The notes beneath the pieces were generated by a model, which searched no databases, was not told where the DNA came from, and saw only the letters and a program-made list of their open reading frames with translations. A stretch of DNA of 64,000 nt, taken from contig JAQYCV010000019.1 in NCBI GenBank assembly GCA_028724525.1, forward strand, positions 62,001 to 126,000. Direction: 5' to 3'. The position numbers were made by a program, and so were the translations under genes. Source of the stretch: Clostridiales bacterium (GTDB lineage Bacteria > Bacillota > Clostridia > Saccharofermentanales > DTU023). The first letter of the stretch is position 1, and the number at the start of each line of letters is the position of its first letter. Below, in pieces: positions 43,420-52,114 of this stretch.

Positions 43420-43950
43420 TTAGGGCTCCTTTATTTGAGACGAAGAGCTGGCTAGATTCTGCGCTTCTCCCTCTTCAGGCTCCAAGCATTCCTGGTTAGA
43501 GCCGGCTTGCAAGGCGGTCAATTCTTTCATAAAGCTATCGACATCGTCAAAATCTCGATAAACCGAAGCAAAGCGGACATAGGCTACCATATCGACCTTG
43601 CGGAGGCTGGCTAAGACCCACTCACCGATCACTTGCGAACTAATCTCTCTTTTAAAATCAGAGGCCGCGGCATTTTCCACTCCATTGATGATGGATTCAA
43701 TCTGTAAGCGGCTAACTGGCCGTTTGGCACAGGACTTCATGATGCTCTGCATTAATTTATCCCGGTCAAAGACTTGGCGGCTACCATCCTTCTTGACCAC
43801 CATGACAGGGTTAGCCTCTAATTTTTCATAAGTGGTAAAGCGCCGGTTGCAGTCCAAGCATTCCCGCCTTCTTCTCACCACAGTTTCATCTTCAGTAGTC
43901 CGTGTATCGGTAACCCGATCATTGGTGCTACCACAAAAAGGGCATCTCAT
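43420..43950 (-). CDS. nrdR: Transcriptional repressor NrdR
   Basis: 176 residues. N-terminal zinc ribbon (CPFCGSTNDRVTDTR ... CLDCNRRFTTYE) and an ATP-cone domain (VVKKDGSRQVFDRDKL). It represses ribonucleotide reductase genes when bound to dATP/ATP. The chain is about 20 residues longer than usual because of an acidic, Ser-rich tail (LEPEEGEAQNLASSSS). The frame is open 11 codons upstream, but AAGGAG 6 nt before ATG 43950 decides the start. Its ribosome site directly follows the ftsZ terminator hairpin. No NrdR box is obvious in this window. Confidence 0.95.
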   Translation of the reverse strand: MRCPFCGSTNDRVTDTRTTEDETVVRRRRECLDCNRRFTTYEKLEANPVMVVKKDGSRQVFDRDKLMQSIMKSCAKRPVSRLQIESIINGVENAAASDFKREISSQVIGEWVLASLRKVDMVAYVRFASVYRDFDDVDSFMKELTALQAGSNQECLEPEEGEAQNLASSSSQIKEP

Positions 43951-43966
43951 GAGCAACTCCTTCATA

Positions 43967-43997
43967 AAAGGCCGGGCATACAAGATACCCGGCCTTT
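43967..43997 (-). terminator. Terminator of ftsZ, overlapping the nrdR leader
   Basis: Perfect 10-bp stem AAAGGCCGGG/CCCGGCCTTT (43967-43976 with 43988-43997) and an 11-nt loop, followed on the minus strand by TTTTATG. The nrdR ribosome site begins only a few nt beyond, so read-through could regulate nrdR. Confidence 0.8.
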
Positions 43998-44039
43998 AGC
44001 AACTTAATAGAATGAAAACGTTAAGCTAAGCAATCTAGG

Positions 44040-45452
44040 CTAGACATCGAAATCTTCATCGTTGTCCTGCATAAACCAAGGCAGGATCCGGCCAGTATTT
44101 TTCTTGTTATTGGCCTTTTTCTCCGGACTATAGGAGTTGAGGTCTTCTAAATTCTCCGTTTGGCTTTCAGAGGAAATCCGAGAATGATCAGAAACCTTCT
44201 GAATCAAATCCGCCATATCCTGGTCACGGTGGCGGCTGCTGTTATTAGACCGGTAGTTATTTTGGAACCAGGCAGGTTGGGCATCCTGATCAGATCGCTC
44301 AGGTTTAGTCAAAGCGCTAGGATCTAGACTAAAGGAGGAGCTGGCACTGGGCTGGCTAGTCCGATTGCTAACAGGCTTTTGCTGGAGCAGGTTGGGGAAG
44401 CCATCGTCAAAGGTCGAAAGGCCGGGCCGTTCATTACGGCGGTCTCTTGACCGGTTAAAGCCAGAGCCCTGACGGGGACGACCAGCTTCTTGATCAAAAC
44501 CAGAAGCGATGACCGTGATCATCAATTCATCCTGCATGTTATCGTCAATAACGGCACCGAAGATGATATCCGCATCCGGTGAAACAGCATCACGCACAAC
44601 AGAGGCCGCCTCATCAATCTCCCGAATCTTCAGATCATGACCACCCGTGAAGTTAATAATGACCCCACGTGCACCATCAATTGTTGTATCTAAGAGTGGT
44701 GAGTTAATCGCTTGACGAATAGCCGTGGCAGCACGCGATTCGCCAGAAGCTTGACCAATCCCCATGTGGCAGATGCCCGCATTGGTCATGACCCGTCGTA
44801 CGTCTGCCAGGTCAAGGTTGATTAAGCCAGGGACAGCAACCAAGTCGGAAATGGAGCTTACACCATAGCGCAAGACCTGGTCCGCCATGCCGAAAGCTTC
44901 GTCCACGGAAGTATCGTCAGAAGCAATCTCCAACAACTTATCATTAGGTACAATGACCAGGGAGTCCACAAACTGTTCAAGCTCACGGATACCCCGCTCT
45001 GCGTTCTGCATGCGGCGGGCCCCCTCAAAACGGAAGGGTTTCGTCACGACACCAACAGTGAGAATACCCAGTTTACGAGCGATCTGGGCCACAACAGGGG
45101 CAGCACCAGTACCTGTACCACCGCCCATGCCAGCCGTAATGAAGAGCATGTCTGTCCCTTCGATAGCCTGCTCAATTTCTTCGGCAGATTCTTCGGCAGC
45201 CTTTTGGCCAATTTCCGGGTTAGCGCCCGCGCCTAGTCCTCTAGTTACTTTTTCGCCGATTTGGATGCGCAACTGTGCCTTAGATCTTTGGAGGATTTGA
45301 TTGTCTGTATTGACAACAATAAACTCAATCCCCTGGACAGCGCTTTCAATCATCCGGTCGACAGCATTACCGCCGCCACCGCCTACGCCAATGACCTTGA
45401 TTGTTGCGAAATGTTCTTCATCCATACCAAATCCCATCTGATAATCAATCAA
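44040..45452 (-). CDS. ftsZ: Cell division protein FtsZ
   Basis: 470 residues. The tubulin-like GTPase core carries GGGTGTG at 110-116 and the synergy-loop region [13 protein letters not shown]. After about residue 320 comes an unusually long, Arg/Asn/Ser/Gln-rich disordered linker of about 130 residues, then the C-terminal peptide RILPWFMQD for binding partners such as FtsA or SepF. Translation starts at a TTG (45452) with AAGGAG 8 nt upstream; an ATG five codons on is the alternative. It closes the dcw cluster and has its own promoter. No ftsA precedes it. Confidence 0.98.
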   Translation of the reverse strand: MIDYQMGFGMDEEHFATIKVIGVGGGGGNAVDRMIESAVQGIEFIVVNTDNQILQRSKAQLRIQIGEKVTRGLGAGANPEIGQKAAEESAEEIEQAIEGTDMLFITAGMGGGTGTGAAPVVAQIARKLGILTVGVVTKPFRFEGARRMQNAERGIRELEQFVDSLVIVPNDKLLEIASDDTSVDEAFGMADQVLRYGVSSISDLVAVPGLINLDLADVRRVMTNAGICHMGIGQASGESRAATAIRQAINSPLLDTTIDGARGVIINFTGGHDLKIREIDEAASVVRDAVSPDADIIFGAVIDDNMQDELMITVIASGFDQEAGRPRQGSGFNRSRDRRNERPGLSTFDDGFPNLLQQKPVSNRTSQPSASSSFSLDPSALTKPERSDQDAQPAWFQNNYRSNNSSRHRDQDMADLIQKVSDHSRISSESQTENLEDLNSYSPEKKANNKKNTGRILPWFMQDNDEDFDV

Positions 45453-45757
45453 AAGAACAGCTCCTTTCCAGCGATTAACCCCCTTCAGGGTCTTATTCCA
45501 GCACTTGTTATGACAAGCTTACAAGATAATTCCTCTGTAAAGTCCAATCGCCCTTATACATTTAATAATGTAAAATACTCCTCATATTCTACACGACTTA
45601 AATTGCTATAACAAGCTTGTTTATTAAGTTTTGTTTGCAGTAAGGACCACTTTTTATCAAAAACAAGACATCATGACTAGTTTTTTGACTGATGATCTCA
45701 GGGAGGTCATAGCAGCTTTACAAGTCTGTTACAAAGTGGGAATACATTTGCTAAACA
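45453..45757. other. ftsQ-ftsZ intergenic region
   Basis: About 305 bp of AT-rich sequence. It contains the probable ftsZ promoter (45586-45614) and a short leader. No terminator for ftsQ and no coding frame that looks real were found. A small frame on the plus strand (45631-45870) is mostly antisense to ftsQ. Confidence 0.6.
45586..45614 (-). promoter_or_regulatory. Promoter of ftsZ
   Basis: On the minus strand, TTGTTA (45609-45614) and TAGAAT (45586-45591) are spaced by exactly 17 nt, with four and five matches to consensus respectively. It would give a leader of about 125 nt and independent ftsZ expression. Confidence 0.6.
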
Positions 45758-47059
45758 TTATTCTACTAAGTCAGGCTCTTCCTCTTCGGGAGCAATTTCT
45801 TGAGGCACAAAGATTTCATCTTGCCAGACATAGTCCTGGCCAGTCGACTCTTCTTCTCCTTGGGCATTAAGCTTATAGGGGCGGAAGACTAACTGACTGC
45901 CATATATATCTAAATTGCCAGGTAGCTTGTCTTGCAAAACCTTAGAGTCTAATACCTTTTTCAACCACAAAAAATCTTCTTTCAAAGTATGCGTGCTGGA
46001 GCAGGTAACCCGTAAAGGATTGGCACTACCCTCTGGCTGGAAGGTGAGCAGGATTCTTTGGTAGCCAGACGAACGAATTTCCTGAGTTTGGGGGAGGAGC
46101 AAGTTGCCCCCTGGGCTTTCAAAATCTGCTTCCACTAAGGCAGCCATTACGGCCACGCAAGACTTTAAGGCCTCATCTGCATTGGTTTTGATGCTTTCTC
46201 CCACCCGCATCTGGACAGGTTCAATACCCCTGATGGCTGGCAAACCTTGGGGCAATTCCTGGTAAGAGCCCGTTACAACCCCAAAGCGATCTATGGTGAT
46301 GTAGGTATCATTAACATCTAAAAAAGCCAAGGGAATACGTTCTTCAGCCTCAAAATACAGGGTTGCGGGAAACTTAAAATAAACACTCAGCGACCGTAGT
46401 TCTGGATAGGCTTGCAGTATTTTTTTCTCTGCACCTTCATAACGGCCTGTCAGCAGGGCATGCAGAGAGCCCCCGTAAGAATGCAAGAAGTGTTGGCCCA
46501 TGCTGAGACCAGAAGCTTGCAAGAGGTCTTCCCTGCTATGTAGAAACAAGTCTGTCCCCGCCAAGTTTTGAAAGCGAAAAGCCGGCGCCAAGGCAAAAAC
46601 AATTAAGAAGGTCACTAAAGCCAAAATGGTGGCCAGCTTGGGCAAGTTGGCTGAGGCAAGCAAGGTCTGCCAAGCTTTTGCAAATTGGCTGTCCTTCGCC
46701 GGGGACACCTTGTCAGAGGGCGTAATCCAGGCGGGCCTCTCCGGGGCCTGCTTTGGCTGACTTTTAGACTCGGCTTGAGGCCCGGAAGTCACATGAACTT
46801 TTTCCTTATCAGCCGGGGCAACTTTAGCCTGGCCCTCTTGCTTAGCATGGGCTTTGTTATCTCTGTCTATTTTTAGCTGGACTGGCCGTAGCTTCGGCCC
46901 AGCCTGCGCCCCTTTCCCCTCTTTCACTTGAGGAGGTCTAGGCGCTTTTGCAGCCGGATCAGGCCCAGACTGGATCCGGGGCTGGACGGATGGGCGAATG
47001 TGGGGTGTTTTTTTCTCCTGAGACTGGGGGGGCGGCGGGGGAGCTTGTGGCTTGACCAT
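45758..47059 (-). CDS. ftsQ: Cell division protein FtsQ/DivIB
   Basis: 433 residues. A very long cytosolic N-terminus (about 1-140) rich in Pro, Lys, Gln and Ala precedes one membrane helix (about 143-163). A POTRA region follows (YPELRSLSVYFKFPATLYFE) and the FtsQ domain ending in an acidic tail. It links divisome assembly with FtsL and the septal PBP. Two start sites are possible; AGAGG lies 9 nt before ATG 47059, which follows the murG stop by 1 nt. The Pro-rich tail is longer than in most DivIB proteins. Confidence 0.9.
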   Translation of the reverse strand: MVKPQAPPPPPQSQEKKTPHIRPSVQPRIQSGPDPAAKAPRPPQVKEGKGAQAGPKLRPVQLKIDRDNKAHAKQEGQAKVAPADKEKVHVTSGPQAESKSQPKQAPERPAWITPSDKVSPAKDSQFAKAWQTLLASANLPKLATILALVTFLIVFALAPAFRFQNLAGTDLFLHSREDLLQASGLSMGQHFLHSYGGSLHALLTGRYEGAEKKILQAYPELRSLSVYFKFPATLYFEAEERIPLAFLDVNDTYITIDRFGVVTGSYQELPQGLPAIRGIEPVQMRVGESIKTNADEALKSCVAVMAALVEADFESPGGNLLLPQTQEIRSSGYQRILLTFQPEGSANPLRVTCSSTHTLKEDFLWLKKVLDSKVLQDKLPGNLDIYGSQLVFRPYKLNAQGEEESTGQDYVWQDEIFVPQEIAPEEEEPDLVE

Positions 47060-47060
47060 C

Positions 47061-48179
47061 TTAAGCATCCTCTCTCTTGCCGGCACACATCAGGCCAGCA
47101 ATCGTCTGGGCTGCTTGAGCCTTAGCCAAAGACCCAGCAGCCTGTGACATGGCAAGCAATTTGCTGGGATCGGCTAATAGCTCCTGCAAGAGGGCCAGTA
47201 AGCTAGCAGAGTCAAGCTGATCATCCTTGAGCAAGACCGAAGCACCCTGGTCAAGGAAGACTTGGGCATTGGCAGTTTGGTGGTCCTCTGCCGCCTGGGG
47301 AAAGGGAACCAAGATAGAGGGTTTAGCAGCTGCCGCCGATTCAGCAAGAAAGCCTGCTGATGACCGTCCAATAAGAAGGTCGGCCGCGGGTAACCACAAT
47401 TTAGTATCGAGATAAGAGGTATAACGAATATGGGGATCTGGCGAGTCGGGAGATTTGAGGAAACGCGAATTCACCTTGCCCGTCGACAAGACCAAGAGGA
47501 AATTAGGATGGGCACAGAGAAAGTCCTGCCATTCTGGCTCATCTACTAGGCCTTCTACGGCAAGATTCAGGGATCGGGCCCCTAAGCTCCCGCCCACCGC
47601 TACAACGAGCTCCCTATCCAGGTCCAGCTGGACTTGTGCGCGGGCAGACTCACGGCTATTGTGGAAGAAGTCCTGGTGGATGGGATTGCCCGTCAAGACA
47701 AAGCGCCCCGCCACTTGTGCGGGAAAGAATTTTTCACTAGCCGGAAAGGTCAAGCAGACGGCTTGGCAATAGCGGGACAGAAAGCGATTAGCCCTACCCG
47801 GGTAGGCATTTTGCTCGTGCATATAAGAAGGGATACCCGCTCTGTGCGCCGCCATTAAAAGAGGAAAAGAGACAAAGCCCCCCGTACCAAGAACTGCCTT
47901 TACCGGTTTTTCTTTGAAGATTTTAAGTGCTTGCCAGTAACCCTGGTAATTCTGTAAAAAAAATTTGGGGTAGGCGCTTTTATGCAAAGGAATGGCCGCA
48001 CAATCTATTTCTACATGCGCAAAGCCTGCCTGGCTGACCAAGTCTCTTTCCAGCCCCTCCGGGCTAACAAAGAATAAGATATCCGCCTGAGGATCCAGAT
48101 CCCGCAAGGCAGACGCCACGCTTAAGGCGGGGTTAATATGTCCAGCAGTCCCGCCTCCTGCAAAGATATATCGGTTCAT
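47061..48179 (-). CDS. murG: UDP-N-acetylglucosamine--lipid I transferase
   Basis: 372 residues of the GT-B glycosyltransferase that adds GlcNAc to lipid I to make lipid II. The N-terminal FAGGGTAGHINPA loop and the later VGGSLGARSLN and AAEDHQTANAQVF segments are the family landmarks. Start ATG 48179 gives the standard N-terminus (MNRYIFAGGG); a GTG five codons upstream is possible. It lies between ftsW and ftsQ as in many dcw clusters, though murC is absent between them. Confidence 0.96.
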   Translation of the reverse strand: MNRYIFAGGGTAGHINPALSVASALRDLDPQADILFFVSPEGLERDLVSQAGFAHVEIDCAAIPLHKSAYPKFFLQNYQGYWQALKIFKEKPVKAVLGTGGFVSFPLLMAAHRAGIPSYMHEQNAYPGRANRFLSRYCQAVCLTFPASEKFFPAQVAGRFVLTGNPIHQDFFHNSRESARAQVQLDLDRELVVAVGGSLGARSLNLAVEGLVDEPEWQDFLCAHPNFLLVLSTGKVNSRFLKSPDSPDPHIRYTSYLDTKLWLPAADLLIGRSSAGFLAESAAAAKPSILVPFPQAAEDHQTANAQVFLDQGASVLLKDDQLDSASLLALLQELLADPSKLLAMSQAAGSLAKAQAAQTIAGLMCAGKREDA

Positions 48180-48198
48180 GCGTTCAAGAGCCACTCGC

Positions 48199-49596
48199 CT
48201 AACCTCGGTTACTTTGTGCCCGTGGGCGGCTATAAGACTTGCGGTACTCATTCTCTAAGCGGATAATCTTGAGCAATTCCGGGTCTGCTCTCTGTCCAGT
48301 TTTGGAGACAGACAGGATAAAACCCACTGCCAGCATCATGAAGACATGCGCCGTTCCACCGTAGGAAAAGAAAGGCAAAGAGACGCCAGTCGTGGGGATG
48401 ACTTCACTGGCCACCGCTATATTGAGTAAGGCCTGAAGGGTGATCAGGAGGGTTGAGCCAAAAGACAGCATAGCGGTATATTTGCTTGAGGCATTCATGC
48501 TGATCCGGGTCCCCCTTAAAAAGAAGAAGACAAAAAGAAGCAAAACGGCCAAGCTACCCAGATAACCTAATTCTTCGCCAATGGAGGGCAGGATAAAATC
48601 GTTGTAGACCATGGGCAGAAAACCTGATTTTTGGCGACCCATACCCAGGCCTTTACCGGTCAAGCCACCTGAACCTAGGGCATATCTCGCCTGCTGGATT
48701 TGATGTATTGAGTCCGACGAAGCCGCATCAGGATTGTTAAAGGTATTAAGGCGTGAGAATACGTGGGCAAAACGCTCCCCAATAAAGGTCATGAAGGATT
48801 CACCCTGGTGGAGGAGGGGGTAAATCAAGGCAATGAGTAAAACCCCTATTAGAATAAGAGGTATCAACTGCCTCAGGCCTCGTAGCCAGATACGGGCAGG
48901 AATTTTCGCCATGAGAAACAGGGTAAGCACTAAGGCCCCTACAATAAGGGCGCCGGAAAGGTGGGGCTGGATAAAGATAAGGATCAGCCAGGCCCCCATG
49001 GCTAGAGCCGGAAAGGTGATATATAGAAAAGCATCTGATTTAAGTTGCTTTTTTTCATCATCAGGATGGTGGAAAAGAGGAATATTTCTAAGTGCGGGTA
49101 CTGCCGGGAAGTAAGTAGCTAGGCAAAAAATAGCGCCTACTTTACACATTTCGGATGGTTGGAACTGGACACCCAAAATGTCCAACCAGCGCACGGCACC
49201 GTAGTCTCCCTGGACACCTGCAAAAATAACAGCTAATAGGGATAAAGTACAGGCAAAGTACACAATAATGGTCAGGAAAAATCGGTTGAAGAAACGAATG
49301 GGAAAGCGAAGCAGGATAAAAATCATCACTGCACCCAGGCCTGTAAATATGAGCTGCCTGCGTACATAGTATAGGGGGTCACCCTGGTCAGCATAAGCCG
49401 AACTTAAGGAGGCAGAAAAAAGCAAAATCAGGCCAAAGCATAAAATCACCAGAAAGATAAAAAGGAGGGATAAGTCAATACGGCCATAGGTTTCAATATC
49501 CCTGGTAATCTGATTTTGCGTGGTCTTACGCACTACCCGGGCCCTCTCCTGCTCCGCCTTCAATTGACGAGCTGTGTTCAGGTCACTGATTGCCAT
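48199..49596 (-). CDS. ftsW: Septal SEDS glycosyltransferase FtsW
   Basis: 465 residues with about 10 membrane helices. FQPSEMCKVG and the C-terminal TTGVSLPFFSYGG are SEDS signatures. It polymerises lipid II glycan strands with the partner class B PBP encoded three genes upstream. The 40-residue N-terminal cytosolic stretch (basic, Gln/Arg rich) is somewhat long. A second SEDS protein (RodA) is at 57.5 kb, so this copy, inside dcw, is assigned to division. Confidence 0.95.
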   Translation of the reverse strand: MAISDLNTARQLKAEQERARVVRKTTQNQITRDIETYGRIDLSLLFIFLVILCFGLILLFSASLSSAYADQGDPLYYVRRQLIFTGLGAVMIFILLRFPIRFFNRFFLTIIVYFACTLSLLAVIFAGVQGDYGAVRWLDILGVQFQPSEMCKVGAIFCLATYFPAVPALRNIPLFHHPDDEKKQLKSDAFLYITFPALAMGAWLILIFIQPHLSGALIVGALVLTLFLMAKIPARIWLRGLRQLIPLILIGVLLIALIYPLLHQGESFMTFIGERFAHVFSRLNTFNNPDAASSDSIHQIQQARYALGSGGLTGKGLGMGRQKSGFLPMVYNDFILPSIGEELGYLGSLAVLLLFVFFFLRGTRISMNASSKYTAMLSFGSTLLITLQALLNIAVASEVIPTTGVSLPFFSYGGTAHVFMMLAVGFILSVSKTGQRADPELLKIIRLENEYRKSYSRPRAQSNRG

Positions 49597-49608
49597 GGCA
49601 AACTCCTT

Positions 49609-50586
49609 TTATATGAAAACAAGGGCTAAGAGGCCACAGATGAGGCCTAGCAGGCTAAAAATCCTTACAATCTTGACTTCTGACCAGCCGCCTAATTCAA
49701 AGTGATGATGCAAGGGGGCCATACGGAAGAGGCGTTTGCCCTTAGTCATTTTGAAATAAAGGGTTTGGAGAAGGGAGGATAAGCCTTCCACAATGAATAC
49801 GAGACCATTCAACAACATGATCCAAGGGATACCCGCCAGTATAGAGATGACCGCGAGGCCTGCACCCAAGTACAGAGACCCCGTATCCCCCATAAAGACT
49901 AAAGCGGGGTGGCGGTTGTAAAAGAGGAAGGCCAGCACACCTGCGGCGAACACGAGTGCTAACTCAATGAGGGGCTGATAAGCTTGCTTGTCTAAGAGGG
50001 AAAGAGCCAAGGCCAGGGTAAGACTAGAGCAGGTCACCAGACTGGAACATAGCCCATCCAGACCATCAGCAAGATTAACCGCGTTCGCCATATAAAAAAG
50101 ATAGAGGGTTATAAAAACCAGGTAAACAATCTTCCAACCACCGCTAATCTCAAGAGGCCCCGCTCCAAAGGGCAGGCGCAGATAAGGACTTGCTGTCTGA
50201 AGATAGAGATAATAGATTGCAAAGCCCAAGCTAAGCAGGCCCATGATGATACTCTTCTGCTTAACAGAAAGGCCATTGGGGTCACGTTTAAGTTTGGTGA
50301 AATCATCCACGAAGCCAACGAGGCCAAAACAGAGAGCCAAAAGGAAAGCGGGGCCGTAATCATCCCAACCTCTAATGAAAAAGGCACGGACTAAGAAAAC
50401 TAAAAGACTGGGCAGGATAAAAAAGAGGCCCCCTAGAGTGGGCGTTCCACTCTTGACTAAGTGAGTCTGGGGTCCATCCTGCCTGACGGTCTGCCTTAAG
50501 CCATGCTGGCGCAAAACGGGCAGTAAAAAATAACCACATGCCACCGTCAGGCCAAAGGTCAAAAAAGCTGGCAAGAGAAATTGCAT
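49609..50586 (-). CDS. mraY: Phospho-N-acetylmuramoyl-pentapeptide transferase
   Basis: 325 residues, about 10 membrane helices. It makes lipid I from UDP-MurNAc-pentapeptide and undecaprenyl phosphate. Landmarks are the KSGTPTLGGL loop, FVDDFTKLKR, NAVNLADGLDGL with the catalytic aspartates, and APLHHHFELGGW. The frame is open to a GTG at 50598; ATG 50586 with AAGGAG 11 nt upstream is preferred. It lies between murF and ftsW. The usual murD does not follow. Confidence 0.97.
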   Translation of the reverse strand: MQFLLPAFLTFGLTVACGYFLLPVLRQHGLRQTVRQDGPQTHLVKSGTPTLGGLFFILPSLLVFLVRAFFIRGWDDYGPAFLLALCFGLVGFVDDFTKLKRDPNGLSVKQKSIIMGLLSLGFAIYYLYLQTASPYLRLPFGAGPLEISGGWKIVYLVFITLYLFYMANAVNLADGLDGLCSSLVTCSSLTLALALSLLDKQAYQPLIELALVFAAGVLAFLFYNRHPALVFMGDTGSLYLGAGLAVISILAGIPWIMLLNGLVFIVEGLSSLLQTLYFKMTKGKRLFRMAPLHHHFELGGWSEVKIVRIFSLLGLICGLLALVFI

Positions 50587-50603
50587 TAAAGCGGCCACTC
50601 CTT

Positions 50604-52079
50604 CTAAGCTCGAGAGAAACGTTCTGCTATAGCCTGGTGAATTCTTTCCATTTCATAGTAGCGAGAACCTTTAACTAAAATCACGTCATCCGCCTGCAGG
50701 TCCTCAAGGAGGTCAGGAATGATCTCCTGGGTGCTGGCATAATAATGTGTTTCAATCTGAAGGCCCTCTTCCTGGATACCCTGGAGAAGCCATTGCATCT
50801 CTTCACCTACTAAATATAAAACGTCAACCGGATCCTTCTTGAGGGTCTTGGCAATGTCCCGGTGCATGGCTTGGGTATAAGAGCCCAGTTCGCGAATGCC
50901 TCCCAGGCAAGCCACCTTGCGCTGTCCTGGCTTGGCAAGCAGATTAAGGGTTTCTAAGGCAGAAAGAATAGATTCAGGAGAAGCATTGTAGGAATCATCA
51001 ATTAAGAGGCAGGTGGGGAACTTGACAATATTTTGCCGGTTGCCTGTGTTATGGAAGTGCTGGCAAGCCGAAGCAGCCTTGTACATATCCATACCCAGGG
51101 CATAAGCACAAGCTAAGGCAAAGACAGCAGCCCGCACCAAGTACTTACCAGGTGCAGGGATTTGAACAGGCAAAGTAATGGCTGCATCAAGATTGGTTTT
51201 AACAACAAAACTGGTATTCGTTGGACTAAGGACCAGGTTCTCCGCCCAGAAGTATGAGAGGCCCTCTGTTTGGCTGGGATCTGGTCTCTCGTTAAAGACC
51301 AGCCAAATGGAAATCTCATCCCACATTTTGCGGGCCCAGGTCAGTAGACTGTCGTCTTGGCCGTTAATGAGAACCAAACCATTCGATTTCATGCCAGAAA
51401 TAATGTCCGTTTTTTCTTTGAGGATATTTTCCCGGCTACCCAGGAAGGCGGCATGGCTGTAGCCAATGGCCGTCAAGATGGCGATATCCGGCTTGGAAAT
51501 TTGCGATAATTTTTTAATTTCACCTGGCCGGTCCACGCCCAACTCAGCAACGATAACATCATCATCATCATCGGCTTCTAGGAGAGTCAGGGGGACGCCA
51601 ATTTGGTTATTTTGGTTGTCTACCGTTTCATGGGTATGAACTTGGCTGGAAATAACCTCAGAGACCATCCTCCGGGTAGTGGTTTTGCCCACACTGCCCG
51701 TAATGGCAATAACAGATGCCAGCAGGGTCTGCCGGTATCCTGCCGCAATCTGACCATAGGCTTCCAGGCAGTCATCCACCAGCAAAAGATCTGGCTGTTT
51801 GACATCATCTACAGCAAATTCTTCCAGCAACTTTTGGCTTTCTGGATTGGATTTTTCTATGACCAAAGCGCCCGCGCCATTGGCGATAGCCTGGCGCAAA
51901 AAGTTGTGGGCATCAAAACGCTCCCCTTGAAGAGCAAGGAAGATTTCTCCAGACCGCAGGGACCGGGTGTCTGTACTGATTCCCCGGTAAAAGTGCTCCG
52001 TATTTTCACGATTTGCCTTGGACATGTGGAGATCACCAGCCGTCCAAGATTTAATTTGTGCGGGTAGAATTCTCGCCAT
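50604..52079 (-). CDS. murF: UDP-MurNAc-tripeptide--D-Ala-D-Ala ligase
   Basis: 491 residues of the Mur ligase family. STDTRSLRSGEIFLAL in the N-domain, ATP loop AITGSVGKTTTRRM, VAELGVDRPGEIKKL and LIDDSYNASPES in the C-domain support MurF. It adds D-Ala-D-Ala to complete the pentapeptide. The AGGTGG site precedes the ATG. It follows the septal PBP gene directly; the murE normally found between them is at 12.7 kb in this genome. Confidence 0.96.
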   Translation of the reverse strand: MARILPAQIKSWTAGDLHMSKANRENTEHFYRGISTDTRSLRSGEIFLALQGERFDAHNFLRQAIANGAGALVIEKSNPESQKLLEEFAVDDVKQPDLLLVDDCLEAYGQIAAGYRQTLLASVIAITGSVGKTTTRRMVSEVISSQVHTHETVDNQNNQIGVPLTLLEADDDDDVIVAELGVDRPGEIKKLSQISKPDIAILTAIGYSHAAFLGSRENILKEKTDIISGMKSNGLVLINGQDDSLLTWARKMWDEISIWLVFNERPDPSQTEGLSYFWAENLVLSPTNTSFVVKTNLDAAITLPVQIPAPGKYLVRAAVFALACAYALGMDMYKAASACQHFHNTGNRQNIVKFPTCLLIDDSYNASPESILSALETLNLLAKPGQRKVACLGGIRELGSYTQAMHRDIAKTLKKDPVDVLYLVGEEMQWLLQGIQEEGLQIETHYYASTQEIIPDLLEDLQADDVILVKGSRYYEMERIHQAIAERFSRA

Positions 52080-52114
52080 AAGTCCACCTCAACTTTCTTT
52101 AATGCTTTGTCTGC

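Noticed and set aside
45631-45870. Small plus-strand frame upstream of ftsZ
   Set aside because: Half of it is antisense to ftsQ, there is no ribosome site and no recognisable sequence.
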